A stretch of DNA of 64,000 nt from Heterodera schachtii (taxonomy: Eukaryota; Nematoda; Chromadorea; Rhabditida; Heteroderidae). Location of the stretch: the NCBI GenBank assembly GCA_023374025.1, contig SIJG01000140.1:86696-150695 (forward strand), given 5' to 3'. Position 1 is the stretch's first letter. Every line of letters begins with the position of its first letter. Positions 43,736 to 56,497 of this stretch are shown in pieces. The notes under the pieces were generated by a model that did not search any database, was not told where the DNA came from, and was given only the letters and a program-made list of their open reading frames with translations. The translations under genes were made by a program, and so were the position numbers.

Positions 43736-46315
43736 AACGCTTAAGATTTTTTAATAATATTAATTTATCAAAGAGTACTAAATTAATATTTATTATTTAT
43801 AAATTATAATATTCTAAAATAGAAATAAAAATTTTATTTATTTCGTAAAAAATCAAAAGTTTTTATGAATATATTTATATTTTTTCTTTTCATTCTATTT
43901 TACAATGATGAAAATGCGAAAAAACTAAAAATAAAAAAGTTCTATTTCAAAACCTTATTATGTCGTTATTCGTATTAGAAATTTTAATTTTTATAAATTT
44001 TTAAACTGACTAAATTTTTTTCTATAAGAAATTCTAAATTCTTATTTATTTATCTTGGATTTTTCTTTATCTTTTTATTAGATATTGTGCACAAAATCAG
44101 AATTTTTTAATATATTTTTATAATTTTTCTTTCTTTGATTTTCCAAATGCGTAAATCTTCTTTTTATCAATACAAAAGAAATTTAATTAAATATGTAAAT
44201 GAAATAATTGTCTACCTCCACAACATAGTCATTTTCGACTCCAAAGTGGGCTAAACGAGTAATGAGTTTTCTAAAATTTCAGTTGCAAAGAATCTTCAAA
44301 TCTTCGGGTAAGTTTAATTTTAATAATTTTATTTTGTTTTTATTTACAATTAAGTACACATAGAATTTTTTAATAATTATAATCCTTTCATTTTATAAAA
44401 ATCAAAATTGTTTAATTACCTAAAGAATTTTAAAATTAAATTTATTTAATGTAGAAAAAAATATGTTTCGATATTAAAAAAATGTATTGATAAATAAAGT
44501 AAATAAAATTTTTAATAGCTATACTTTGATTTAAATAATTATTTTTAGTAAAATTTTCATTAAATATTAGTTTTTAGATGTGTGAAAAATGGTTTCTATT
44601 TCCCTTATAATATGAATTAATTAGAAAATATCAGAATTTTTTAAGATAAAATTTTATAATTTATATTTTTAATATTTTCAATTGCATGTTTTTAATTTCC
44701 TCTTTTTCGGTATAAAGGAAATTTTATTAAATATATAATTAAATGTATTCATACGAAAATATTTTCGACTCAATTAGCGCTAAATGATGAATGAGTTTTT
44801 TAAAATTTCAGTTGAATGAGTCTCAAATCTTCGCATAAGTTTGGTTTTAATATTTTTTTTCTGATTATTTTCGATTTTAATATGTTAAAAGTTTTAATAT
44901 TTTTTATTTCACGCATCTTATTTTTTTATTTCTTGTAAAAATTAACTAATTTTTATAAGTTTTTTAATTTTTGTATTATTTTCTTGTTTATTTTAATCTT
45001 TTACTCAGCATTCGCTACATGGTTACTCTTCCAAAAGAGTTTGTGAGTAGTCTGCGCATTTTATGTTTAACTCGTTCATGTTCTGGAGATGTAGATTTTT
45101 CTATAAGTTTTTTTATTTTCTAATTAAATTTAATTATAATATTTTGTTCCTTTACACAATTCTAAAATTAAATTATTTTAATTCTTTGTTGTAAAGTTTT
45201 TTTAAAAATAAATATTTTTTAATTTGTTTATTAATTGAAGTTGTCTATATATTGCAAAGTAATTCATTAGGATGAATTCTGAAAACAAGATAGATTGTTT
45301 TTATCACAAGATTATTTAATTAACTTCACAACAAAAATTTTATAAAATTTTAATTTAAATTTACATTTGAATATTATTTATTTTATATTTTTCATATTAT
45401 TTATAAATCCAAATTAGAAAGTTGAAACCTTTTATATATTATTTAAGTACTAATGAACGAAATTAAATTTTCATAATAATATTTCAATATTTAATAATTC
45501 AACAAGGGAATTATACATAAATTTTATTATGAATTATTTTGGGTGCTGCTTTGTATTAATGAACATGCAGAAATATTTAAAAATTAAAAACTCCAACATG
45601 TTTATGAAAATACCGAAAAAAAAGAAAAATTTTTTAATTACTTTAATTTATTTTGGAAATTAAAGCGTTTTACTGTTTTCATTTGATTATAAAATATTAT
45701 TTTTGGCTAGCCTTGTCAAACATTATGCATTAATTTTGATAATTAATTTAATTTTAACCATAATTAAAAATATATTACAGCGCTTTTTTAAATTTATTCA
45801 ATAATTTTTTGCCGTCTCAATTTTCTTTCCATTCATGCGATCTCGGAGCGAAAATGTTTTCTGAGTTGCTTTAAGCTTATCAAATGCGGAGAAATAATAC
45901 GTGCATTTTAGTTTTAAATAGTTCATGGTAGAGATATATAAGTATTGGATTTGCACTATAAATTGGTCATTTTTATGTTTTAAATTTTTGAAATTACTTT
46001 AACACTCTCATTTTAATTAAGCTTTTGAATTTCTTCAACACTTATTCTGTCTACTTTTCTATATATTCAAGAACATTTCCAATAATTATTGTCTTTTATT
46101 TTTGGAAAGTGTGGATTGAATTGTTTTAGAATAAGGGCGAACAATAATTGCAATTTTAAAAATAATTAAAATTTTTCATTTAAATTATAACTTTCAACAA
46201 TTGAGTGTTTAATAGAAGTTTTATGCTTTTTAATAGTTTTAATTTTTTTTTTTTTTTTGCATCAGTGCCAAAATGGAAAATTAATCAATATTTTTCAAAT
46301 ATTTTATCAAAACAT
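43736..46315. other. T-rich stretch with internal repeats
   Basis: No supported gene. 44210-44340 and 44745-44860 are degenerate copies of each other (ATTTTCGACTC, AATGAGTTTT, TAAAATTTCAGTTG, CAAATCTTCG). 45040-45180 resembles 59930-60070 (ATTTTATGTTTAACTCGTT). 46040-46280 is the second copy of the 42590-42795 block. Confidence 0.5.
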
Positions 46316-46571
46316 NNNNNNNNNNNNNNNNNNNNNNNNNNNNNNNNNNNNNNNNNNNNNNNNNNNNNNNNNNNNNNNNNNNNNNNNNNNNNNNNNNNNN
46401 NNNNNNNNNNNNNNNNNNNNNNNNNNNNNNNNNNNNNNNNNNNNNNNNNNNNNNNNNNNNNNNNNNNNNNNNNNNNNNNNNNNNNNNNNNNNNNNNNNNN
46501 NNNNNNNNNNNNNNNNNNNNNNNNNNNNNNNNNNNNNNNNNNNNNNNNNNNNNNNNNNNNNNNNNNNNNNN
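46316..46571. other. assembly gap (256 Ns)
   Basis: Run of N. Frames spanning it are meaningless. The gap lies at the edge of the dispersed block copy 2. Confidence 0.99.
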
Positions 46572-49500
46572 TCTTTGGTTAATTTCCATTGTTTTATTTT
46601 ATTGGAATCTTTAATTAATTTTAAACTTATTTATTATCGTGCTAAAGATGTATTTGATTTCTCGGGTAATTTTTGTTTCCTGTTATAAAGTTTTTATTAT
46701 TTAATAACAATATCTATTTATTTAATTTTTTTTTACTCCAAACTTTTTTAGACGATTAATTTAAAAATCTTTTTTTATGAAAAGAATTTTATTATATTCA
46801 ATATTCTTTAATTTTAAATTTGAGTATTTTAGCCCGTATTCAAATTTTTAATTTATTTTGTTATTATTTTATTTTTACCTAATTGAATTAAAACAAATTT
46901 TTTTTTTACCTATTAATTGACGAGCGCCTCTTCTTAAATCGTCACGTTTGGTTATAAAAGAATTTTTTAATGATTATTAAGACATTTATTCTTTAATTGT
47001 ATATGATTTAAAGTGCCTTCAGTTTCGAATGAATCTACAAATGTTACTCAAAATTACGATTATTATTTTAAATCGCTTTAAAATTATATTTAATTATACA
47101 TTTAATAATTGTTGAATATAGAGTACTAATATTCATTTTGGAATTGAAGTTTCATTTAGATTAATCTTTTTTAATTTCTTTTTTTAATTATATATATTAC
47201 ATAATGAGTTAATTTTCGATTAAATTCAGGGAAAAAATCAATTAATTTTCATAATTAATACGAGCTAATTTGTTCAATAATATTTTTAAAAACATATTAA
47301 AAAAATTTATCAATTCTCCTTCCTTGTTTACGAAAAGCTGTTATAGGAAAGGTTCAAATCAATTTTTATCTGTCATACTTTTGTAAAATACAAATATGTT
47401 AATTTTATTAATATTAAAAAATATTTCTATTATTTTTTATAATGTTATATTAATTTTTTGGTTAGTTACTTATATTTTTCATTTGTATTAATAATAGTTT
47501 TATTAAGTAGACTTTATTTATTCCTTATTTCTCACGTCTTATTGTTGATTGTCGGAGGCAATGGGATTTGGCCTTTTGAATTTTTGAATTTGCTTGATTA
47601 TTTAATTAATTTGAGTGTTGAAAAATCATTTATATAATTCATTAGTAATTTTCTGGTTTGGAAATGTTTTTTAATTATTTGCTTAAATTTTAATGTTTTA
47701 AACTATAGTTTTAATTTAATTTATTATTGCTATATTTTCTCTTAAATTTGATATTTTTTAAATTATTAATATTTTCTCACTTCGTGTTTGTTTCTTTTTT
47801 CGTCCAATTTGCTGCTGGTAAATAAAAACAATAATTAATTGTTTAAAGAATATTTCTTCATGTTCTTTTTTAATGATATTTTGGTGACAAGTAATGATTT
47901 TTTCAAGATTTAAATTTAAACAACAATTTATTTCAGTTACTCCAAAATGATGCTTATATACTAAGTATTTTGTTTCAAATTTTGTGTATTTTCTGATTTA
48001 TTTTAATACGATGGAAGAAATTATATGTTTTTTCTTTCTTGAAAATTGTTTAAAAATTTTAAATACATTATTTTTCTAGAATGTGCATGTTTCATTTAAA
48101 TTGGTTGTAATTACGAATTTTAATAAATGTTTTTACATCCATTTCAATGCAATTTTTGCATATTTTGATGAGCTTAATTATTTTTTAAATATAAAATTAT
48201 TTTTTATTTTATTGTAAAAAACGATTGTATTTTCTTGTTGTTTTATATTTACCATTTGATTATTTTTATAATTTTCATAATTCATAAATTTATTTTACTT
48301 TCGTTATTTTGTTAATTAATAATTTATCAACTGTAAATGAATTATTTATAAACTTATTTATAATCATGCTTAAGAAGTATATTCGTTTTGGGACTTTAAG
48401 GTTTTTATTATTTAATTAATATACCAATTTATTTAATATACACTTTTTACTTAAATCTTTTTTTACACAATTAATTTAAAAATTTCTGTTTTATAAAAAA
48501 ACATTTTATTAATTTCAAGTTCCTTCATTTATACTTTTAGGAAAATCAGACAGATAAGAAATTTATTTGCTGTGTAGCAATTATCAACAGAAATATCAAG
48601 TTTAAATACGCGGTAATACATGATGAAAACAAATGGTTTTTTAAATTTTTTCGCATTTATCTTATTTGATTTAAAGGTAGACTAAACTTAAAAATACAAA
48701 TCATTATATTCTAATATTTTCTTTAATTTTCGTTAAATTTTAATATTTTAAAACATTTTTAAAACTATTTATTCAATTTATTCCATAGTAATAATTGGAG
48801 AACCTTAATGTCAGCTTCAATACCGGCTAGTATTCACTTATTAGTTTTATTTTTCATTGGTAAATTAATTTAAATTTTAAAAAGTATATTTATAAAAAAA
48901 ATTTTAATCTATTCATTAGCTAAACTTTTTACATATCACCTTGACTATGATTCTATGTCGTGATGCAGAGCAGAAGATTATTCGAATTATTGGAGAGTGT
49001 TTGTTTTTGGAGTTGGGCGAACACAATTTAAAAAAAATAATAAAACAATATATTTAATAATTTTAATTATTCTTATAAAAATAATTTCGTTTCTCAAAGT
49101 AATGTAGTCTTCATTATTTATACATTTTTTTTTTAAATTAAAACAAAATGAGTTATTTCAAGTGTACTTTAATGGAATTAAAAAATCAAAATCCAAAAAC
49201 AATCATTTTTACTATTTTTGGTCTTTTTTGAGCAAAAATATTTTGAAGTTTAGACAATTCAAAATTTTCCTCTAGGCACTTGTCGTTACTGCTGGGCCCA
49301 TTTTTTATTGTTATAGAAAACTTTGTTTTTTTTTTGAACAAGTGTTGACAAATTATCCAAAATTTTGAATTTTCTCCGTCCGCGCCTAGTACAATGAAAA
49401 TGATAATGAAAATGAATGCATTTATTAATTGTTGATTAAAATAATTGAATTAAAAAGCATTTTAGTAATCCAGAAGATTTTTAGCTTAATTTTGTATAAA

Positions 49501-51497
49501 TTAGTATTAATTTAAACTTTTTTAGATTTGTAAAAAACTTAATAATTTAACTATTAAATTATACAAAATTAAAATAAAATTTCTTCCATTTTTTAATCAA
49601 ATCTTCACGAATCTTTTTTAAAGAGATTAAAAAATTCTAACCTTTCAGCTTTTAACAAAATACTGATAATATGAACATAAATTGGTGTTTTAGACAAAAC
49701 TTTTAACAGCCTAAATTGATTTTTGAAAAAATATTTTCATGAAAAAAAATTAAAAAATTATCTTTTTTCTGTATTGTTATCTTTTTAAATAGTTAAAATT
49801 CCAAATATTCTAAATATTGTTTATTAAATAAAAAAATTTGGATTTTAGGTTTTCATATTTTTAATTATTCCAATTTTCTTTATTTTCACATTTGCAAAAT
49901 ATTGCATACATTTTTGTTGGGGTTTTATATACAGTAAGGATTTTTAACACATTGAAATGCAATCCATAGCTTTGTCCCAAATTTATTTTATGAATTTTAT
50001 TTAACCATAACAAAAAACATTTACCTTTTATTTCAATTTGTCTAGTTCCATTACTATTTCTTTTTTGACTTATTTCTTTAAAATTTTTCTTTTGTAAGTT
50101 AAGCTCTATGTTATATCTATAATTCTCTTTTATGATATGAAAAAATCAATTTATCTTTTGATAAAATATGATAATTCAACATAAAATGTTATTTATTTAA
50201 ACAAAATTTTAACAGCTTTAAAGCAAAGCCATTTCCAGTGAAAAAAGGATTAAAATTATATTTAATCTTTTTTTTCTAATGAATAATTTCCAATTGTCTT
50301 TATAATTTTTATAAAATACGTATTAAAAAATTTTTGGTTTTCGTTTTCATATTTATTAATTTTTCCAAATTTTCTTTCTTTTCACATTTGCAAAATATTC
50401 AATAATATTATTCGTTCACATGAGTGATCATTGAGAGAGAAGAGAATAGAGAGTTTTGTGTTTCTTGTATTTTGTATTTTGAGACAAAAAGCATACAAAA
50501 AAAAAAAATTAAATAATTTTGTGTTTCTAGTCAAAATTTCTTAGTCTTTAAAATCTCAAAATTTAATGAAGTTCAAAAGAGATAAAAATAAAATCCCGGT
50601 TATAATATTTTTTTAATGAAACTTTTAAGCTATTCGAAAATTTCTTAATTCTTAAATAGATTAATAATTTTTTTAGGATTTCTATGCTTTCAGATTGCAT
50701 GATTTTTAGCTTTTTTTGTCTTTAGTGTTTTGTAGTTAATTCCTGTTTTTATGTTTTTGTATTTTGTTCTTCATTCCTTAACATGCTCGTGATCAGATTC
50801 AATTAACAGGCAAAACGGGCGCATAAAAAGGCTAATTTGTGCCTTGCTTCATTCACAATAATTCATTTTTTTAGATTTTTTGCCTTTTCCCATTGCTTCA
50901 CTTTCGCTCGTTTATGTATAAACTAAAGGTTAGACGGGCCTGAATACTTAGGCTAAAATTTGACCAAGATATTGCATTGTGCCAAAAAAACTTGGTCCAA
51001 ATTTTCAAATTGAAATTGCTCCAGGTCCAGGTACCGGGTTCTACGGGTTTCTGAAAATCTATTAGGTGCAGGAAATAATTGTTGATAAACTTATAAAATA
51101 TTAAATTAAAAATATTCACCAAAATACTTCAAAAACTATATGAGAGATTTTATTAAACAAAAATATTTTTGATGACCGAAAAATACTTAAATAAACAAAA
51201 TTTAAATTGGTAAAGACCAAAATGAATATTCAATTTTATTGAAATTAAAAAAACTTGGAAACTGCGCTTAGCTACATATTTGTGAGGCATAAAAGCAACA
51301 ATTTGGGAAAAGTCCAACATTTTTTTGTTAACATTTTTTAAAATTTGTAAGCCTGGTCTTAAGAAAAAAAGAGAAAAAATTAAAAAAACAGAGAGAAAGA
51401 CATAAATTTAACTGATATTTTAATTAGAGATTTTGTGCGATTTTTTAACCAAATTGACTGCCTTCCTATATTCAAACTCCACAAAAAAAACTAAAGC
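46572..51497. other. T-rich gene-free stretch
   Basis: No supported gene. It contains old repeat pieces. 46910-46970 resembles 60550-60600 (ATTAATTGACG, GCGC, TCTTCTTA, ATCGTCACG). 47480-47740 resembles 52840-53095. 48060-48130 resembles 60230-60330. 48970-49030 is copy 3 of the 42590 block. At 50920-51060 a CCAGGTCCAGGTACCGGGTT stretch may be a decayed MITE. Confidence 0.5.
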
Positions 51498-51769
51498 ATG
51501 ATAAAAATCACTTCTATCATCGCAGTATTTTGCCTTTTTCTGGCCTGCCATCGCCCAAATGTGCACGCTGTGAAAATTTATTTCCCAGATATTAATGGAC
51601 ATCAAACGGTTAAAGTTGAATGGGGCACACTTATCATATGTGATGAAATGACAAAAACAGAAGTGTTGGGCCAAATGACAGGAAAAGAATATTTGGAAAT
51701 TGATTTGAGCCAAAGTGGAGTCAATAAGGTTAAGGTCACTTGCGGAATCAAGGTAAACAAAAATTAATG
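51498..51769 (+). CDS. small secreted protein, 89 aa (or first exon)
   Basis: MIKITSIIAVFCLFLACHRP then NVHA is a clear signal peptide, followed by an even, beta-like sequence: VKIYFPDINGHQTVKVEWGT, LIICDEMTKTEVLGQMTG, YLEIDLSQSG. Unspliced it ends at TAA 51767-51769. A good donor (ATCAAG|GTAAAC, after 51752, phase 0) sits five codons before that stop. A TTTTTCAG acceptor at 52052-52059 would add 19 residues ending at 52119. I do not recognise the family; the overall size is that of nematode secreted transthyretin-like or effector proteins, but no diagnostic motif is visible. Confidence 0.65.
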
Positions 51770-52016
51770 TAATACAAATAATTTTAAAATTTATAATACT
51801 GATACTGATCTGGTCGAACAAAAAGTTTGGGTCGGCGGACAGTTCTTCTGCATGTCATCTCATCCAACACAAAAATATTTTCTAATAAATTCCAAAAAAA
51901 GGAAATTTTTTCAATTTTCCCAAAGAATTTTTTACACAAAAATCATAAGAATGACTAATAACTGAAACATTTATGCCATTCGCTAGTGTATCTAAACAAT
52001 AAGGCCACTATCATTG

Positions 52017-52136
52017 ATGATCTGTGACATTACTGTTTGTTTACCTGCGCCTTTTTCAGTCGAAAATCTTCAATGTGTCACAAATGAGTGCATCTGCTCA
52101 TCCCATTGTGTTTTCATGAAACAAAGAAAAAACTGA
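52017..52136 (+). CDS. Cys-rich short open frame, 39 aa
   Basis: From ATG: MICDITVCLPAPFSVENLQC then VTNECICSSHCVFMKQ, stop. Six Cys in 39 residues, in a region of ordinary base composition downstream of the secreted-protein gene. It overlaps, in another frame, the possible second exon of that gene. No signal peptide. It may be an exon or chance. Confidence 0.2.
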   Translation: MICDITVCLPAPFSVENLQCVTNECICSSHCVFMKQRKN

Positions 52137-54476
52137 TTGCTTCTACTGATTAGATTCGTTTTGCCTTATTTGTTGATGACTACTTTTGTTGATAAAAACA
52201 TTTAAATTTGCATTTTCTGTGCTGCCAGAATTCAATTTTGGCTCATTAGTAGGGTATTCAATTATATGCATATTTTTTCCTGGAAAAAACCAATTTCGGA
52301 AAAAAGAATTGCGTTTTATTAATGTTAATATTTGATGATTTTATACATTTTGTTTATTTTATCGTTTCCCCAACTTTAAGAACATTTGACCCAAACTTTC
52401 CGGTTATTTGATTTTCAAAAAGTCGGGACCGGAGTGCATTCGGCCCTAATGCTATTTTATTGTTAAAATCGCCTCAATTCATTGACATCGCATTTTCCGC
52501 TCTATTATTTCGCACATTGGCGGAAAAGTCAAATTTTGGGGTAAATTTTTCGATAGCTTTACATTTTCTTAAACATTTTTATACATAGTGCCTGTTGTCA
52601 ACCTAATCGATTATATTGTTTCTACGAATATAAAATTTTAATATGAATTAAATATTTTATTAAAAATAAAAATTTGCTGAATTGGTTATTGTGATCACAG
52701 ACAAAGTATCTTTCTTATAGATGATCATTGTTCAATCTCATTTTTTTGTTGAAAAGCTTAAAGACTAGATGTTACACTGATCTATCTTTTTGTATGGCAT
52801 GGATAAAGTGAATGGATAAAGCAAAAACCCTCGGACATTTTGTATTAATAATTATTTTATTATGCGTTCTTTATTTTTTCCTTCTTTCTCTCGTCTCATT
52901 GTTGTTTGTTGGAGGTGATGCAATAGGGTTTGGCCTTTGAAATTTTTGAATTTATTAGATTATTTAATTAATTTTCAGTATGGAAATTCATATAAAATTC
53001 ATCATTTGATAAATGTTTTTTTAATTATTTGCTAAACTTTAATGTTTTAAACTAAACATTTTAATTTAAAATTATTATTGCTATAATCCATCTCTAAAGT
53101 GCACTCGATTCTATTGAATTATTTTATTTTCATTATGTTACCAATTCAAAAAATTAAAAATCATCATTGAAGAGAGTTTTTTGCACCATTATAGATAGAT
53201 AATGGCGATCATACGGGGCTAAATCAGGAATTGGCAACCTACCGGACGCTGGACGCCAAAGGGTCAAAAGATGTAATTGTAGAACACCAAAAATTCCGTT
53301 CAAAAACGCATTCATACACGGTTTACCCCTTTGTGATGAACTACGATGGCAGTTTATTTGAGCTTTTTTGTCTGCTTTTATGAGCCTGCTCGCCCACAGC
53401 GTTTTGAACAAGATGTGACCCTTTTGAACAACATTTTTTGTTGGTCATGAAGTCGATATAAACCACAAATAAATATGAAATGTTGAAGCATTTCAAAAGG
53501 CGCCAGGAAAATGCGTCAGTGGAAAATGCGCTAATGAAAATTCTATGTCATAAAAACAAGTTCCTTGCGTTTTCGAGCTCATTGACCACGAATTTGGTAT
53601 CCATTTCGGCCAATTCCGAACACGGACCGAATTCGAACAAAAAGTCGAATTAACATTTTTAAAAAAATTAATAAAATTCTTAGAAATCGTTGTACCATAA
53701 AAAGGGCATAAAAAGGGCGTTTAACTAAAAGTGCAATTTTAACAAAAGAGAGCGGCCACATCAGTACGGATCTTGGTGAAATAATTTTAATTAAATTTAG
53801 ATTAACTTGAATTCTCTTCCCCAACCTTTTTTTAAAAAGCTTATTTTGCGGATTACGTGAATGAATGGAAAAGAAATATTGGCTTGAACGTAAGTAATTT
53901 TTTTGAATTGACCAATTTAATTATTAATAGACCGAGGATTTTTAATCCTGAAAAATAAAAAAATATGACCCAATAGAGACAAATATTAAAATTATTGTGA
54001 AAAACTAAAAAAAAACAATGTGTTTTTATGGAAAAAATTAGAAAAATTCATCAATTTTTATTGCATTTGATTTTTCCTCATCTCATTATTAAAAAATTTT
54101 CAAAACAGCAATATGTATTAAAATTATACTTCAAAAATCCCCATTAATCATAGTCGGTATTTTAGCCAAATATAAACACACATTCGGATAAACAAAATAA
54201 TCAATTAAGCAATGTTTATAAATCCTACACAAAAATGTTGTTGTACAGAAAAGTTAACACAGCATAAATAATCCCGAGAATGTGAAATTCTTAAAAAAAC
54301 AGCAACTAACCTACCAAGTTTTTCTGTCAGCAAGCTAATGACCCCAATTTTGGCATAAAAATAGATTTTCAGAATGTTAATTTGTTGTTGCCGTCAGTAA
54401 ATTTAGCTAAAACAACAGTTAGTGAATTGGATAGGAACACGCAAATGTTCCAAGCAATTCTCCAGGATTTGAAAAT
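52137..54476. other. intergenic with repeat pieces
   Basis: No supported gene. 52840-53095 matches 47480-47740. 53150-53570 is of ordinary composition (GCAACCTACCGGACGCTGGA) without a reliable frame. It includes GGAAAATGCGTCAGTGGAAA at 53507-53526, which is the unit of the minisatellite at 63.8 kb. Confidence 0.45.
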
Positions 54477-56281
54477 TCATTTTTTAGGCGAATTCCAGCA
54501 ATTCTTACAGCAATGTGCGGTGTGACCATTTTTTCTATATGATGGAGCGCAATCAATTTTCTTACAACACAAGTTCCCGCATTTTATACACTTGACTGAT
54601 GGTGTTTGAATCTTGAATAAATTTCGAGAATTAAGCATTGCTGGCAACAGCATTAATACCTTTTATTTAGCTATTACAGTTTAATTTGTATTGATAATGA
54701 AAGTGTTTTTATCCAAAATCAAAAAATTTTTCTCTTTTTTTGGGTGTCAACTAATTTATTGTAGAACATTAAAAATTGACCAAATACTAAATATTTTTAT
54801 TTTTTCGGATGTGAACATTTCTGAATTATATTTTTAGTGATAACTAAAACCAGAATAATTTTGATCTTTCCATGCAGGATTATACAAGAAATATCAAAAG
54901 TTCAAAATTCGTCTCAAAATTAAAGAATTAAACTTTGCTTCTGTTTTAAAAGGCAATTCCAACAACTAACCTTTTTACTAATATTCAATTTCGTTGCTTT
55001 ACGCTCTTTCTCAAAAAATTTCTTACAAACGCAACAAGCATTTGCATGATCGCCTTCCGTAATTTTTTCTAATGACTGTTTGTCCTTCGATTTTTTCTTA
55101 GATTTTTCATCTTTAAAAAAAAGTATGGTAAAATTCAAAAAGAAATCACTGTAAAAAAGTATTACTTTTTGATGATTCAGGTGCTGCTGCTTGTTTAACA
55201 TTCATGCCCCAATTAAGCCCTTAATATTATCAAATAGTAGTAAACTTTCCATAAAATTAAAGTTTCTTCAAGTTTAATTTATATTGTTTTCACTGTTAAA
55301 AATTAAATATATGAATACAAAAAAAATTATTTTATTGCTAAATAAGGTTTTTATTTATTGGTTTTTTAATAAAATACCATTATTTAATTGGGCAGGGTTA
55401 ATATTGTTAATATTCTTAAAAAAATATATCGACCTAATGATTGTTGAACAGCAGGTGGTTCCCAGTTGCTATAATCTGAAACTCAGAGCAATTATATAAA
55501 GTATAATTTTTTCAAAAATTAAAGTTTGTATTTCATATCATACCGATTAATTGTTCAATCGCAGGTGGCTGTTGATCATAAAGTATCTCATTCTCAGGGT
55601 TCCAATTGCTATAATCTGAAAACTCCAAAGAAAATTATGAAGATTTTTTTCATAGTATTTTTTGTTTATATCAAGTTTTTTCTCAGTTCATCATTTTATC
55701 TTAGCTTAGACTATTTATTTATTTGAAATATACTGAATTTTCAAATCAATACTTGGGATTCGAGTCCAAAAACCTTAATTCTGGGCCAAAAAATTCCTGA
55801 ATCTTGGGATTTTAATTTTTAAGATTCTTCTATTTAAATACTCAATAGCGTATCAATTTCTTCGATTATTTTCTCGTTTTATCTCCAATTTTTTATTTTT
55901 GCTTTCTTTCAAATTAATTTTTTGTGCTAATTTTTCAAAAAACTAAAGAGTTTCCATCGGAAAATTTCTTTGACTGTTACTCAATATAAACAATCTTATT
56001 CAAAAAATATTCCGTTTAAAGATTTTAATATAAATTTGTTAAGAAAACTAGTAAGAAATAAAAATTCGAATATTTTAAATTAAAATTGGGTTGCCAAATC
56101 CCAGTTTTAAAAAGTTGGGTTGTATATTACCAAGAGGGTTGTAGTTATTAAATGTTTGCAAATCATATAATTCGCTTAGTTCTTCATAATGCTCGTTGTC
56201 ATCTCCGCCAATGCTTTCATTAAATAAACAGCAAAGCCCAATAATGGCAATTAACACAGAAATTGAGGAGCAAATATTCAT
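54477..56281 (-). CDS. secreted protein with FYVE-like zinc-binding domain, 197 aa
   Basis: Six exons: 56281-56131, 55615-55544, 55475-55434, 55219-55166, 55110-54971, 54611-54477. Introns 1-4 are phase 1, intron 5 phase 0. Donors are GTAATA, GTATGA, GTCGAT, GTAATA and GTTAGT; acceptors TTTCAG, TTTCAG, ATTAAG, TTAAAG and TTCAAG. The sum is 594 nt, exactly 198 codons. Exon 1: signal peptide (ICSSISVLIAIIGLCCLF) and acidic stretch. Exons 2 and 3 are paralogous, both starting DYSNW with a PPA-x-x-Q motif. Exon 4: LNWGMNVKQAAAPESSK. Exon 5: Lys-rich then NACCVCKKFF. Exon 6: VKCIKCGNLCC, KKIDC, HCCKNCW. C-x2-C-x3-F ... C-x2-CG-x3-C-x4-C ... C-x2-C-W follows the FYVE finger order, but the basic RHHC motif for phosphoinositide is replaced by SVKC. 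Secreted; binding partner unknown. Confidence 0.7.
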
Positions 56282-56400
56282 TTGGTTGCAATATCTGTCT
56301 ATTTTTGTGATTACGAACCAATAAATTTTTATATTTTACTATTTTGGAGCCAAAGGAAATTTTATAATAATAATATAATAAAAGAAAAAATAAATAATCA

Positions 56401-56497
56401 GAATTGCTTCTGTCTTTACGTCAATTATTTTTTTTATAAATAATCAATTAAGTCAATGACATTTCTTACTGCTTTTTTACGTCATAGCGTCCCCATT
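56401..56497 (-). promoter_or_regulatory. conserved upstream block of the FYVE-like gene
   Basis: Plus strand: AATTGCTTCTGTCTTTACGTCAA, TTTATAAATAATCAATTAA, CTTACTGCTTTTTTACGTCATAGC. Lies 120-216 bp upstream of the start codon at 56281 and matches 43629-43735. Contains two TTTACGTCA words and a TTTATAAA word. No other match was noticed in the window. Confidence 0.5.

Noticed and set aside
46205..46688. Frames spanning the N run
   Set aside because: The open length is produced by Ns.
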